A stretch of 64,000 nt of DNA from Taklimakanibacter lacteus (GTDB lineage: Bacteria; Pseudomonadota; Alphaproteobacteria; Rhizobiales; Aestuariivirgaceae), in contig QOZQ01000014.1 in NCBI GenBank assembly GCA_003576695.1, positions 114,943 to 178,942 of the forward strand, in the 5' to 3' direction. Under the pieces are notes generated by a model. That model did not search any database, had not been told where the DNA came from, and saw nothing but the letters and a program-made list of their open reading frames with translations. Shown here in pieces: positions 43,596 to 52,120 of the stretch. The first letter of the stretch is position 1; each line of letters starts with the position of its first letter. Both the position numbers and the translations under genes were made by a program.

Positions 43596-44683
43596 GCGTG
43601 CATCCGGTCTATGGGCCCAATCCATTCAAGCTCGGCATCTTCTCGGCCAATGCCGATGGCGGCCTGACTTTGACGACTGTGCCGGAGCGCTGGCAGGCGC
43701 GCTGGAACGACGTCGCCAGACTGTGCCGGATGGCGGATGAAGCCGGCTTCGAGTTCTTTCTGCCGATCGCGCGCTGGAAGGGCTTCGGCGGCGCCACCAA
43801 TTCGCGCGAGCATTCTTTCGAGACCTTCACTTTCGCTTCGGCCCTGGCCGCCATCACCGAGAGGATCGGCATCTTCTCGACCATTCATGTGCCGATGATC
43901 CATCCGGTCTATGCGGCCAAGGCGCTGGCGACCGTCGATCATGTGAGCAATGGCCGCGCCGGCCTCAATATCGTGGCGGGGTGGAATCCGGATGAATTTG
44001 CCATGTTCGGCATCCATGCCGAGGCCGAGCGCTATGCCCAGGCGCTGGAATGGTATGAGGTGATCAGCCGTATCTATGGCGAAGATGCGCCTTTCGATTT
44101 CGCCGGCAAATATTATCAGCTCAGGAATGTCTCAGGCAGGCCACAGCCGGTGCAGCGCCCGCGCCCCGTCACCTTCAATGCCGCCTTCGGGCCGCCGGGC
44201 CGTGATTTCGCCGCCCAGGCCAGCGACTTCCTGCTCACCACCTTTTCCGATATCGATGCCGGCAAGGCCCATATCGACGACATCAATGAGCGGGCGCGGA
44301 AATTCGGCCGCAAGCTCGGCGTCTTCACCACAGCCCACGTCGTCTGCCGGCCCTCGCAGGACGAGGCGGAAGCCTATTACGAACGCTATGCCGTCACCGA
44401 AGCCGACAAGGGTGCCGTCGACTACCATATGACGCAGAAGCAGAAATTCGCGGGCTCCCATGACGAGGCGACCTTCCGCCTGCATGCCAAACGCTTCGCC
44501 GGCGGGGCGGGCACCTATCCGCTCATCGGCACGCCGCAGAAGATCGCCGGCGAGATGATGCGGATGCACAAGGCCGGCTTCGCCGGCACGACCGTGTCTT
44601 TCGTCGACTATCTCGGCGAGCTGCCTTACTTCGCAAGCGAGGTCCTGCCGCTGCTGCGCGATGCGGGACTGAGAGTGGCGTGA
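43592..44683 (+). CDS. RutA-like flavin-dependent monooxygenase (LLM class)
   Basis: 363 residues starting with a GTG that overlaps kynU by 4 bp. The bacterial-luciferase TIM barrel shows LGIFSANADGGLTLT, FLPIARWKGFGG, FETFTFASALAAITERIGI, NGRAGLNIVAGWNPDEF and NAAFGPPGRDFAAQASD, closest in pattern to RutA pyrimidine oxygenase. It would use FMNH2 from a separate reductase, none of which is nearby. The coupling with kynureninase suggests oxygenation of an aromatic or heterocyclic amine; the substrate is inferred only. Confidence 0.87.
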   Translation: MSVHPVYGPNPFKLGIFSANADGGLTLTTVPERWQARWNDVARLCRMADEAGFEFFLPIARWKGFGGATNSREHSFETFTFASALAAITERIGIFSTIHVPMIHPVYAAKALATVDHVSNGRAGLNIVAGWNPDEFAMFGIHAEAERYAQALEWYEVISRIYGEDAPFDFAGKYYQLRNVSGRPQPVQRPRPVTFNAAFGPPGRDFAAQASDFLLTTFSDIDAGKAHIDDINERARKFGRKLGVFTTAHVVCRPSQDEAEAYYERYAVTEADKGAVDYHMTQKQKFAGSHDEATFRLHAKRFAGGAGTYPLIGTPQKIAGEMMRMHKAGFAGTTVSFVDYLGELPYFASEVLPLLRDAGLRVA

Positions 44684-44706
44684 TGAAATACCCGATCTCC
44701 CTCTCT

Positions 44707-44853
44707 TCTTATCCCTCCCCCTTGCGGGGAGGGTCCGCCCAGAGGGCGGGGGTGGGGGGCGCTCGACGCCAGTCGAGCGCCCTTCATGTGTGCTTGCACC
44801 ATCCATCCCCCATCCGGCGCTTCGCGCCACCTTCCCCGCAAGGGGGAAGGAGA
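44707..44853. repeat. Dispersed palindromic element (family B), copy 3
   Basis: Inverted arms CCCTCCCCCTTGCGGGGAGG (about 44715-44734) and CTTCCCCGCAAGGGGGAAGG (about 44831-44850) around GGGCGCTCGAC...GTCGAGCGCCC. Its right edge, GGGGGAAGGAG, provides the ribosome-binding site of the aminotransferase gene starting at 44859. Confidence 0.75.
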
Positions 44854-44858
44854 ACTTG

Positions 44859-45947
44859 ATGACCACCCTCCCCCACGCCTATTTCAACCCACCGCGCCGG
44901 CTGCCTTTCGTCCTGCCGACGCCGCCGGAGGGCAAGAAGCTCATCTCGCTCGCCATCAATGAGAGCCCCTATGGCTGCTCGCGCAAGGCCTGGACGGCGG
45001 CGGAAGCGCGCTTCGGCGATCCCAACCGCTATCCCGATCCATCGAGCGCCGATCTGCGCCGTGCCATCGCCCGGCAGTTCGCGCTCGACCCTGAGCGCAT
45101 CGTCTGCGGCAATGGCTCGGAAGAGCTTCTCGATGTGGTGGCCCGCATGTTCGTGCGCGCCGGCGATCAGATCATCATGTCGCAGTCGGGTTTCTTCCAG
45201 TTTGCGGTGATTGCCGCGCGCCTCGGCGCCGAGCTGCTCCGGGCGCCCGAGCAGGACGACATCACCGATGTCGATGCCCTGCTCGCTCTGGTCAGTGAGA
45301 AGACGAAGCTCGTCTTTCTCGCCGTGCCCAACAACCCGACCGGCACATTGCTCCCGGTCGATGATGTCATCCGCCTGCACGAAAAGCTGCCGCCTCATGT
45401 CGTGCTGGTGCTCGACCTCGCTTATGGCGAATATATGGAGAAGAGCGACCTCGCCCGGCTCATGCGCCATGGTGGGGCCCAGTCCAACATCGTCATCACC
45501 CGAACCTTTTCGAAGGCCTATGGGCTGGCGGCGCTCAGGGTCGGCTGGGCGCTGGCCCCCGACTGGATGACGCCCGGCCTCAATCTCATCAGGGGTGTCG
45601 GCAATATCAATGCCATTGCCCAGGCCGCGGCCGCGGCTGCCGTCCAGGACCAGGTCTTTGTCGACCGGGTCGTCGCCGAAACGGCGGCGGAGCGGGCCTT
45701 CATGGCCCGGCACTATGGCCGGCTTGGCCTTCGGTTCGTGCCGGGTTTCGGCAATTTCCTGCTCACCCGCTTTCCCGATGACGAGACGAAATCGGCCGGC
45801 AAATTCATCGACTTCGCCATGCGGGAGGCAGGGCTATGGCTGCGTCCGGTAGGCGAGCCGGGCTTTGCGAATTGGAGCCGTATGGGCCTCGGAAACCGGG
45901 CCGAAAACGAGCTCCTTGTCAGGCTGCTGGAGGAGTTCCTGAAATGA
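44859..45947 (+). CDS. PLP-dependent class I/II aminotransferase (HisC-like)
   Basis: 362 residues from ATG 44859 (MTTLPHAYFNPPRRLPF). HisC-like features: LAINESPYGCSRKAW, NRYPDPSSADLRRAIA, VCGNGSEELLDVVARMF, VPNNPTGTLLPVDDV, LDLAYGEYM and TRTFSKAYGLAALRVGW with the PLP lysine. It would transaminate an amino or keto acid; the neighbourhood (kynureninase and a branched-chain-type transporter) points to a catabolic role rather than histidine synthesis. The upstream in-frame ATG at 44790 lies in the repeat and is rejected. Confidence 0.9.
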   Translation: MTTLPHAYFNPPRRLPFVLPTPPEGKKLISLAINESPYGCSRKAWTAAEARFGDPNRYPDPSSADLRRAIARQFALDPERIVCGNGSEELLDVVARMFVRAGDQIIMSQSGFFQFAVIAARLGAELLRAPEQDDITDVDALLALVSEKTKLVFLAVPNNPTGTLLPVDDVIRLHEKLPPHVVLVLDLAYGEYMEKSDLARLMRHGGAQSNIVITRTFSKAYGLAALRVGWALAPDWMTPGLNLIRGVGNINAIAQAAAAAAVQDQVFVDRVVAETAAERAFMARHYGRLGLRFVPGFGNFLLTRFPDDETKSAGKFIDFAMREAGLWLRPVGEPGFANWSRMGLGNRAENELLVRLLEEFLK

Positions 45948-46008
45948 GCTTTGAGGCTCCGGACGGCCAAAGTAGTATGGGTCAATCTATAAACCAGGGA
46001 GGAACTAA

Positions 46009-47211
46009 ATGAGAAAATCAGTTGTGATGGTGGCTGTTGCGGGCTTGCTCGCGGGGACCGCCATGGCGCAGGCCGCCGACACCAAGATCGGCGCGCTGAT
46101 GGACGTGACGGGCCCTCTGGCGAGCTTCATCCCGCCTTTGATGAATGCCGCCAATTTCGCCATCAAGAATGTCAATGACGGCGGCGGCCTGCTCGACGGC
46201 AAGGCCGTGCTCGTGGTCGGTGACAGCCAGGCCGCCTCGCAGCCTGCGGTCGACGCGGCGACCAAGCTCGTCAATGTCGAGAACGTGCCGATCATCATGG
46301 GAGCGCTTGCCTCGGGCTCCACCATCGCGGCGGCAACCGCCGTGACCATCCCCGCCGGCGTAGTGCAGATCTCGCCGACCGCGACATCGCCCGCCATGAC
46401 GGAAATGAATGACGGCGATCATCTCTACAGGCTGGTGCCCAGCGACAACTATCAGGGCGACGTGCTCGCCAAGATCGTGCTCGCCGAAGGCATCAAGAAG
46501 GTCGCCATCACCTATGTGAACAACGACTATGGCGTGGGCATCGCCAACACTTTCAACGCCGCCTTCAAGAAGGCCGGCGGCGAGGTGACCGCATTCGAGA
46601 AGCATGAGGACAAGAAGAACTCCTACCGTTCCGAGATCGCGACGCTGGCCAAGAGCTCCCCCGAAGCCCTGGTGGTGATCGCCTATGCCTCGGGTTCGGG
46701 CTCCAAGATCGTCAAGCAGGCGATCGAGGGCGGCTTCTTCTCGCGCTTCATCGGCACGGACGGTCTGCGCGACGACCAGCTCATCAAGGAAGTGGGCGCC
46801 GATGCGCTGAAGGACTCATTCTTCTCGGCCCCGACCTCGCCCGACAAGAACGATGCCTCGGCCAAGCTGCATGAGGCGTTCAACGCCGAATACAAGGAAG
46901 GCGCCGACAAGCCCTTCGTCGACCAGACCTATGATGCGACTTTCCTCGCAGCCCTTGCCGTCGAGAAGGCCGGCTCGGCCGACAAGACCAAGATGATCCA
47001 GGCGCTGCGCGAGGTGGCGTCGGCGCCGGGCGAGGTCGTGGGTCCCCTCGACTGGGCCAAGGCCAAGGAGCTCATCAAAGCCGGCAAGGACATCAACTAT
47101 GAAGGCGCCGGCGGCTCTTATGAGTTCGACGCCAATGGCGATGTGACGGGCTATATCGGCAAGTTCATCGTCGACGGCGACACCTACAAGCAGATCGAAA
47201 TCTTCCAGTAA
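46009..47211 (+). CDS. Branched-chain amino-acid type ABC solute-binding protein
   Basis: 400 residues with a signal peptide (MRKSVVMVAVAGLLAGTAMA, cleavage near AQA-ADT). Family 5/LivJ-like fold: IGALMDVTGPLASFIPPLMN, VPIIMGALASGSTIAAATAV, AITYVNNDYGVGIANTF and FVDQTYDATFLAALA. It captures the solute in the periplasm for LivHMGF. First of five transporter genes; a strong hairpin separates it from livG, which would allow the SBP to be made in excess. Ligand not predictable beyond an amino acid or amide-like compound. Confidence 0.93.
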   Translation: MRKSVVMVAVAGLLAGTAMAQAADTKIGALMDVTGPLASFIPPLMNAANFAIKNVNDGGGLLDGKAVLVVGDSQAASQPAVDAATKLVNVENVPIIMGALASGSTIAAATAVTIPAGVVQISPTATSPAMTEMNDGDHLYRLVPSDNYQGDVLAKIVLAEGIKKVAITYVNNDYGVGIANTFNAAFKKAGGEVTAFEKHEDKKNSYRSEIATLAKSSPEALVVIAYASGSGSKIVKQAIEGGFFSRFIGTDGLRDDQLIKEVGADALKDSFFSAPTSPDKNDASAKLHEAFNAEYKEGADKPFVDQTYDATFLAALAVEKAGSADKTKMIQALREVASAPGEVVGPLDWAKAKELIKAGKDINYEGAGGSYEFDANGDVTGYIGKFIVDGDTYKQIEIFQ

Positions 47212-47227
47212 GACAACCCATGTTGAG

Positions 47228-47254
47228 AAGGGCTCCGGCTTGTCCGGAGCCCTT
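47228..47254 (+). terminator. Hairpin between the SBP and livG
   Basis: AAGGGCTCCGG - CTTGT - CCGGAGCCCTT, an 11-bp perfect stem with a 5-nt loop, 16 bp after the SBP stop. No T-run follows, so it is more likely an mRNA-stabilising or partial-termination hairpin than a full terminator. Such hairpins after SBP genes commonly raise SBP level relative to the permeases. Confidence 0.7.
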
Positions 47255-47275
47255 CGCATATCGATCAGACGGCTC

Positions 47276-48049
47276 GTGATCACTCTCGAAAACATCATCA
47301 TGCGTTTCGGCGGCCTCTCCGCCGTCGACGATGTGAGCTTTGCCATCAACAAGGGCGAGATCACCGGCCTCATCGGCCCCAATGGCGCCGGCAAGACGAC
47401 GCTCTTCAATATCATTGCCGGCCGCATCTTCCCGACATCGGGCCGGGTGCTGCTCGAAGACGAGGACATCACCTCCCTTCCGCCACATGAGCGCAGCCGC
47501 AAGGGCCTCGCCCGCACCTTCCAGATCCCGCATGAATTCGGCGCTTTGACGGTGCTCGAGAACCTAATGGTCGCGGGTGATACAAGCCGGGGCGAGAGCG
47601 CTTTCAACGCCGTTTTGCGCCGCAGCCTGTTCCAGCGCGAGGAGCGCGCCGTCTATGAGCGCGCTTGCGATACGCTGGATTTCCTCGAGCTTGCCCATGT
47701 GAGGGCCGAGAAGGCCGGCAATCTTTCCGGCGGCCAGAAGAAGCTTCTCGAGCTTGGCCGCACCTTGATGCGCGAGCCACGCCTCATCCTGCTCGACGAG
47801 ATCGGCGCCGGCATCAACCGGACCCTTCTCGGCAAGATCGCCGAGAAGATCAAGCGCCTCAATGCCGAGCGCGGCTATACTTTCTGCCTCATCGAGCACG
47901 ATCTCGACTATGTCTCCAGGCTGTGCGGCGATGTCATCGTGATGGCGCAGGGCAAGGTGCTGACGCGCGGCACCATCGATCAGGTGCGCCATGACGAGCG
48001 GGTCATCGAGGCCTATTTCGGCGGCGGCAAATACGAGGTCGGCGCATGA
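47276..48049 (+). CDS. livG: LivG-type ABC ATP-binding protein
   Basis: 257 residues from GTG 47276 (first residues MITLENIIMRFGGLSA); the longer open frame starts inside the hairpin. Walker [10 protein letters not shown] (about 34-42), LARTFQIPHEFGALTVLEN (Q-loop), LSGGQKKLLELGRTL, Walker B LILLDEIGAG (the usual EP is EI here) and LIEHDLDYVSRLC are typical LivG, although the EP-to-EI change is a small oddity. It overlaps livF by 4 bp. Confidence 0.93.
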   Translation: MITLENIIMRFGGLSAVDDVSFAINKGEITGLIGPNGAGKTTLFNIIAGRIFPTSGRVLLEDEDITSLPPHERSRKGLARTFQIPHEFGALTVLENLMVAGDTSRGESAFNAVLRRSLFQREERAVYERACDTLDFLELAHVRAEKAGNLSGGQKKLLELGRTLMREPRLILLDEIGAGINRTLLGKIAEKIKRLNAERGYTFCLIEHDLDYVSRLCGDVIVMAQGKVLTRGTIDQVRHDERVIEAYFGGGKYEVGA

Positions 48050-48768
48050 GCCCCCTCCTCGCCATCGACGGCCTCACCGCCGGCTATGGCGGCCTGCCGA
48101 TCATCGACAATATCGGCCTCAATGTGGCGCCGGGCGAGATCATCCTCATCATTGGCCCCAACGGCGCCGGCAAGTCGACCGTTCTCAAATCCGTCTTCGC
48201 GCTCACCAGCATCATTGCAGGCTCGATCCGTTTCGCCGACAGTGAGATTTCACGGCTGGCCACCCAGAAGCTCGTGCCGATGGGCATCGCCGCGGTGCCG
48301 CAGACGCGCAATATCTTCCCTTCCCTCACGGTGAGCGAGAATCTCGACATCGGCACCTATGCGGCCCCGCCGCGCAACCGCGCCGAAGTCGAGGAAAAGG
48401 TCCTGACCCTGTTCCCCGATCTGAAGGCCAAGCTCAACCAGCCGGCGGGTGAATTGTCGGGCGGCCAGCGTCAGATGGTGACCTTGGGCCGCGCGCTGAT
48501 GAGCGAGCCACGGCTCCTGCTGCTCGATGAGCCGACCGCCGGCCTGTCGCCCGCCTATCTCGAGCGCATTTTCGATCTCATTCTCGATATCCGCAAGGCC
48601 GGCATCACCATTCTGATGGTCGAGCAGAATGCCAGGCAGGCGCTCTCGATCGCCGATCGCGCCTATGTGCTGGTCAATGGCCGCAATTTCGCCTCCGACA
48701 CCGGCGCCAACCTGCTCGCCAATGACGAGATCCGCCGCTCCTTCCTAGGAGGCACACGCCCCTCATGA
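48046..48768 (+). CDS. livF: LivF-type ABC ATP-binding protein
   Basis: 240 residues. Walker A GPNGAGKST (about 38-46), AVPQTRNIFPSLTVSENLDI, signature LSGGQRQMVTLGRALM, Walker [14 protein letters not shown] and MVEQNARQALSIADRAYVL are all intact. Its stop (TGA 48766-48768) overlaps an ATG at 48765, the first copy of the livH start sequence, so livF was originally coupled to livH. A palindromic element now separates them. Confidence 0.95.
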   Translation: MSPLLAIDGLTAGYGGLPIIDNIGLNVAPGEIILIIGPNGAGKSTVLKSVFALTSIIAGSIRFADSEISRLATQKLVPMGIAAVPQTRNIFPSLTVSENLDIGTYAAPPRNRAEVEEKVLTLFPDLKAKLNQPAGELSGGQRQMVTLGRALMSEPRLLLLDEPTAGLSPAYLERIFDLILDIRKAGITILMVEQNARQALSIADRAYVLVNGRNFASDTGANLLANDEIRRSFLGGTRPS

Positions 48769-48999
48769 TGGAGTTCATCAAGCCGCGTAAGCTGTCTCAA
48801 GTTTTCCCCCTCGCCCGTTGCGAAGCAATGGGAGAGGGTGCCCGAAGGGCGGGTGAGGGCTCTTTGGCCCAGCAGTGCATGCTCGTTGAGATCACGGGAA
48901 TTTTCGCGAAAGAGCCCTCATCCGGCCTTCGGCCACCTTGTCCCATCCTTCGGACGGGAGAAGGAGAAGGATGGAAAGCCTCATGATGGAGTTCATCAA
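48761..48999. repeat. Dispersed palindromic element (family B), copy 4, with 21-bp direct repeats
   Basis: The 21-mer CCTCATGATGGAGTTCATCA-A occurs at 48761-48781 and again, exactly, at 48979-48999; the second copy is the true livH start. Between them are about 197 bp of palindromic element with AGGGCTCTTT/AAAGAGCCCT arms and CGAAGG-type hairpins. This is what an insertion with target duplication would leave. The element's right edge (GGGAGAAGGAGAAGG) also makes a new ribosome site. Confidence 0.85.
48765..48986 (+). other. 73-codon open frame crossing the inserted element between livF and livH
   Basis: Begins at the duplicated livH start (MMEFIKPRKLSQVF...), overlapping the livF stop as ATGA, runs through the element without a stop, and ends at TGA 48984-48986, which again overlaps the livH ATG 48983 as ATGA. 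The peptide itself has no recognisable domain and its middle follows the palindrome, so it is probably not a functional protein. It could carry ribosomes from livF to livH. Confidence 0.4.
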
Positions 49000-49873
49000 C
49001 TTCTACCTGATCCCCGGCCTGGCGCTGGGCTCCGTCTATGCCCTGGGCGCCATCGGCATCTCGATGATCTTCGGCATATTGCGCTTCGCCCATTTCGCCC
49101 ATGGCGATGTGATGACGCTCGGCGCCTATGGCACTCTGACCGCGGTGTGGATGTCGGGCCTCCACCCGCTTCTGGCGCTGCCAGCCGGCATTGCCTTCGC
49201 CATATTGGCGGCGCTTGCGGTCGACAAGGTCTTCTACAAGCCCTTGCGCGACCTGCCGACCATCTACACCGTGATCGCCTCCTTCGGCGTCGCGCTGATC
49301 TTCCGCTCCCTCGTCCAGCTCATCTGGGGCACGCAGAACGAGGTGTTCATCCGCGGTGTCCAGAAGCCGATCGTACTCTTTGATTTGATTCGCGTTTCGG
49401 TGCTTCACCTCGAATCGATCGCGGTCATCGTGCTGGCCGCCATTGCGCTGCATTATTTCCTGACGCGCACGAGGACCGGCCGCTCCATGCGCGCCGTCTC
49501 GGACAATCCGGAGCTTGCCCGCGTCGCCGGCCTCGACACCGAGAAGGTGGTGCGCTCGACCTGGATCATTGGCGCCAGTCTCGCCGCCATTGCCGGCGTC
49601 CTTTCCGGCCTCGACACCAATATCCATCCCAATCTCGGCTGGAACCTGATCCTGCCGATGTTCGCCGCCGCCATATTGGGGGGTATCGGCAAGCCGATGG
49701 GCGCCCTGCTCGGCGGCATGGTCATCGGGCTGATCGAGGAACTCTCCTCCTATACCTGGTTCACCGACGAGCCGCTGATCAATCCCGGCTACAAGACCGC
49801 CACCGCCTTCCTCATCATGGTGATCCTGCTCATCTTCCGCCCACAGGGCCTGCTCAAGGGGAGGCTCTTCTGA
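48971..49873 (+). CDS. livH: LivH-type ABC permease
   Basis: 300 residues if started at ATG 48971; the ancestral start is MMEFINFYLIPGLALG at 48983. About eight membrane helices. The signatures GSVYALGAIGISMIFGILRF, HFAHGDVMTLGAYG and RAVSDNPELARVAGLDTEKV (cytoplasmic loop that contacts the ATPases), then AAILGGIGKPMGALLGG, are typical. It forms the channel with LivM. The new ATG at 48971 derives from the inserted element. Confidence 0.94.
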   Translation: MESLMMEFINFYLIPGLALGSVYALGAIGISMIFGILRFAHFAHGDVMTLGAYGTLTAVWMSGLHPLLALPAGIAFAILAALAVDKVFYKPLRDLPTIYTVIASFGVALIFRSLVQLIWGTQNEVFIRGVQKPIVLFDLIRVSVLHLESIAVIVLAAIALHYFLTRTRTGRSMRAVSDNPELARVAGLDTEKVVRSTWIIGASLAAIAGVLSGLDTNIHPNLGWNLILPMFAAAILGGIGKPMGALLGGMVIGLIEELSSYTWFTDEPLINPGYKTATAFLIMVILLIFRPQGLLKGRLF

Positions 49874-50841
49874 TGGATCCGGTGGGTCTTTTCTTCTACC
49901 TGGTCGCCTTCCTCATCTTCGGCGGCATCTATGCCATTCTGTGCCTGGCGCTCAATGTGCAATGGGGTTATGGGGGCCTGTTCAATGCCGGCATTGCCGG
50001 CTTCTTTGCCGTCGGCGCCTATACATCGGCACTGCTGACCGCTGCTCCAGCTCAAACTCATCTCGGCGGCTATGAGCTTCCCGTCCCGGTCGGCATCCTT
50101 GCCGCAGCGGTAACGGCCGGCCTCACCGGCTGGGCGGTGGCGAAGATCTGCATAAGGCTCAAGAGCGATTATCTCGCCATGGCCTCGATCGGCATTGCCG
50201 AGATCCTGCGCATGGTGATCGTCAATGAGGACTGGCTCACCAATGGCAGCCTCGGCATCACCAACATACCGCGTCCCTTCGATGGCTTCGTCCAGGGCCG
50301 CGCCGCCGATATCCTCTTCCTCCTCGTCGTCTGGGCGGTGGTCATCATCGTCTATCTCATCTGCAACCGCCTCTATGACAGCCCCTGGGGCCGCACCTTG
50401 CGCGCGGTGCGCGACAATGAGGATGCGGCCCGCGCCGTCGGCAAGGATGTCGATGCCTTCCGCCTCCAGACCTTCGTCATCGGTGCGGCACTCATGGGCG
50501 TCGCCGGCGCGCTCAGCGCGCATTATTTCCGTTTCCTCTCGCCCGAGGCGACCGAGCCTCTCCTCATCACCTTCCTGGTCTGGGTGATGCTGATGGCGGG
50601 CGGCAGCGGCAACAACAAAGGCGCCATTGTCGGCGCCTTGTCGGTCTGGGCCATCTGGTCGATGACCGAGATCTTCGCCAACCGCCTGCCGGCCGAGTTT
50701 GCCACACGATCGTCCTATATCCGGATGCTGCTGATCGGCCTACTCTTGCAGTTCGTTCTGCAGAGATACCGCTCGGGTCTGCTGCCCGAACGCTCGCCCG
50801 GCAATGCCTTCGACAAGGACACCGACAAGACAAATGGCTGA
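49873..50841 (+). CDS. livM: LivM-type ABC permease
   Basis: 322 residues and nine or so membrane helices. Motifs: YAILCLALNVQWGYGGLFNAG, FFAVGAYTSALL, LKSDYLAMASIGIAEILRM, TLRAVRDNEDAARAVGKDVD (the coupling loop) and MLMAGGSGNNKGAIVGA. Its ATG shares a base with the livH stop (TGATG), and its stop overlaps the next gene by 8 bp. Confidence 0.94.
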   Translation: MDPVGLFFYLVAFLIFGGIYAILCLALNVQWGYGGLFNAGIAGFFAVGAYTSALLTAAPAQTHLGGYELPVPVGILAAAVTAGLTGWAVAKICIRLKSDYLAMASIGIAEILRMVIVNEDWLTNGSLGITNIPRPFDGFVQGRAADILFLLVVWAVVIIVYLICNRLYDSPWGRTLRAVRDNEDAARAVGKDVDAFRLQTFVIGAALMGVAGALSAHYFRFLSPEATEPLLITFLVWVMLMAGGSGNNKGAIVGALSVWAIWSMTEIFANRLPAEFATRSSYIRMLLIGLLLQFVLQRYRSGLLPERSPGNAFDKDTDKTNG

Positions 50842-51604
50842 TTGGATCAAACGCTTCTCACTCACCGGCAAGGTGGCGCTCGTCACAGGCGCCACCAAGG
50901 GCATCGGCTACGACATCTGCAAAGTGCTGGCGGATGCCGGCGCCGATATCGCAGCCGTCGGGCGCGATCTAGCCGGCCTCGCCGACGTCAGGCAGGCGGT
51001 CGAGGCCCTGGGCCGCAAATGTGTGACTATTTCCGCTGAGCTCGCGACGCCTGAGGGGCCGGTCCAGGCAGCACGTGAGGCGCTCAAATCCTTCGGCACC
51101 ATCGACATCCTGGTCAACAGTGCCGGCATCGCGCTGGTCGCCTCCTTGCTCGAGGCAACGGTCGAGGACTGGGACAGGGTCATGGCGGTCAATTTGCGCG
51201 CCCCCTTCCTTCTCGCCCGGGAACTCGCGCCGAAGATGATCGCCCAGCGTTCCGGCAAGATCATCAATATCTCATCGCAGGCCGGCGTCATCGCCATCGA
51301 CGATCATGCCGCCTATTCCGCCTCCAAGGGCGGCCTCAATATGCTGACCAAGGCCATGACGGCGGAATGGGCGAAGCACAATATCCAGGCCAACGCCATC
51401 TGCCCGACCATCATCCTCACCCCGATGGGCGAGCAGGTCTGGGGCGATCCGGCCAAGGGCAAGCCGATGCTCGACAAGACTCCGCTCGGCCGTTTCGGCA
51501 AGCCGCAGGAAGTTGCGGACATGGTGCTCTATCTCGCTTCGCCTGCGTCCGACCTCGTCTGCGGCGAGACGCTGCTGATCGATGGCGGGTTCACGTCGCT
51601 TTAG
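50834..51604 (+). CDS. Short-chain dehydrogenase/reductase
   Basis: 256 residues from ATG 50834 (MADWIKRFSLTGKVAL), overlapping livM by 8 bp. SDR motifs TGATKGIG (cofactor), NSAGIA, catalytic Ser in ISSQAGV, YSASK (Tyr/Lys) and a closing DGGFTSL. It oxidises or reduces an alcohol/ketone with NAD(P). Co-transcribed with the livFHM genes, so it probably acts on the imported compound or its product. Converges with the TerB-like gene. Confidence 0.9.
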   Translation: MADWIKRFSLTGKVALVTGATKGIGYDICKVLADAGADIAAVGRDLAGLADVRQAVEALGRKCVTISAELATPEGPVQAAREALKSFGTIDILVNSAGIALVASLLEATVEDWDRVMAVNLRAPFLLARELAPKMIAQRSGKIINISSQAGVIAIDDHAAYSASKGGLNMLTKAMTAEWAKHNIQANAICPTIILTPMGEQVWGDPAKGKPMLDKTPLGRFGKPQEVADMVLYLASPASDLVCGETLLIDGGFTSL

Positions 51605-52062
51605 TTCATGCTCAGTCCAAGCTTCGCCAGCGCGCGCTTGCGCGCCAGCCCCCGATCCAGGTCGGTGACATGGATCAGCCCGGCGATCCGGCGCAGCAGC
51701 ATGTCCTCATGCGGATCGAGGACTCCGTCCGAGTAGGCGACTTTCCACAGCATCTCGATGATACGGACTTTCTCTTCTTCGCTAAGGCGGTCATTGATCT
51801 GGCGGGTAAAGGAATAATACTGCGTCGAGCGCTGCACCGCCTGTTCGGCCGCCTCGACCAGCGACTTGACCGCCTGAGGCTTGAGATCGAACCTGTCGGC
51901 GAGGAGGCGCTCGATGGTGGTCCGCTCGGCACCATCGAAATTGTCATCCATGCGCGCCGCCTCGACCAGAAGGGCCGCGACCGCGTGCGCGAGATCATCC
52001 TTTCTGTCGGCCAGAACCGGCGCGTCGCGGCCGCTGAGAAAATCAATCAGGCGATCGATCAT
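51601..52062 (-). CDS. TerB-like helical protein (COG4103 type)
   Basis: 153 residues, all helical. It starts MIDRLIDFLSGRDAPVLADR and contains VEAARMDDNFDGAERTTIERLL and KVAYSDGVLDPHEDMLLRRIAGLI, two related acidic helix-turn units like those of TerB. The family is found widely in alphaproteobacteria, without a proven role; tellurite resistance is not implied. Its stop overlaps the SDR stop on the other strand. Confidence 0.85.
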   Translation of the reverse strand: MIDRLIDFLSGRDAPVLADRKDDLAHAVAALLVEAARMDDNFDGAERTTIERLLADRFDLKPQAVKSLVEAAEQAVQRSTQYYSFTRQINDRLSEEEKVRIIEMLWKVAYSDGVLDPHEDMLLRRIAGLIHVTDLDRGLARKRALAKLGLSMN

Positions 52063-52120
52063 GAAGGTCTCCGAAATGCGCTACAGGACGGTAGACATAT
52101 CGGGATGAGCCGGGCTTTGG

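Noticed and set aside
48765..48986. 73-codon frame as an independent protein gene
   Set aside because: It is made of a duplicated livH start joined to repeat DNA; kept only as a possible translational bridge.
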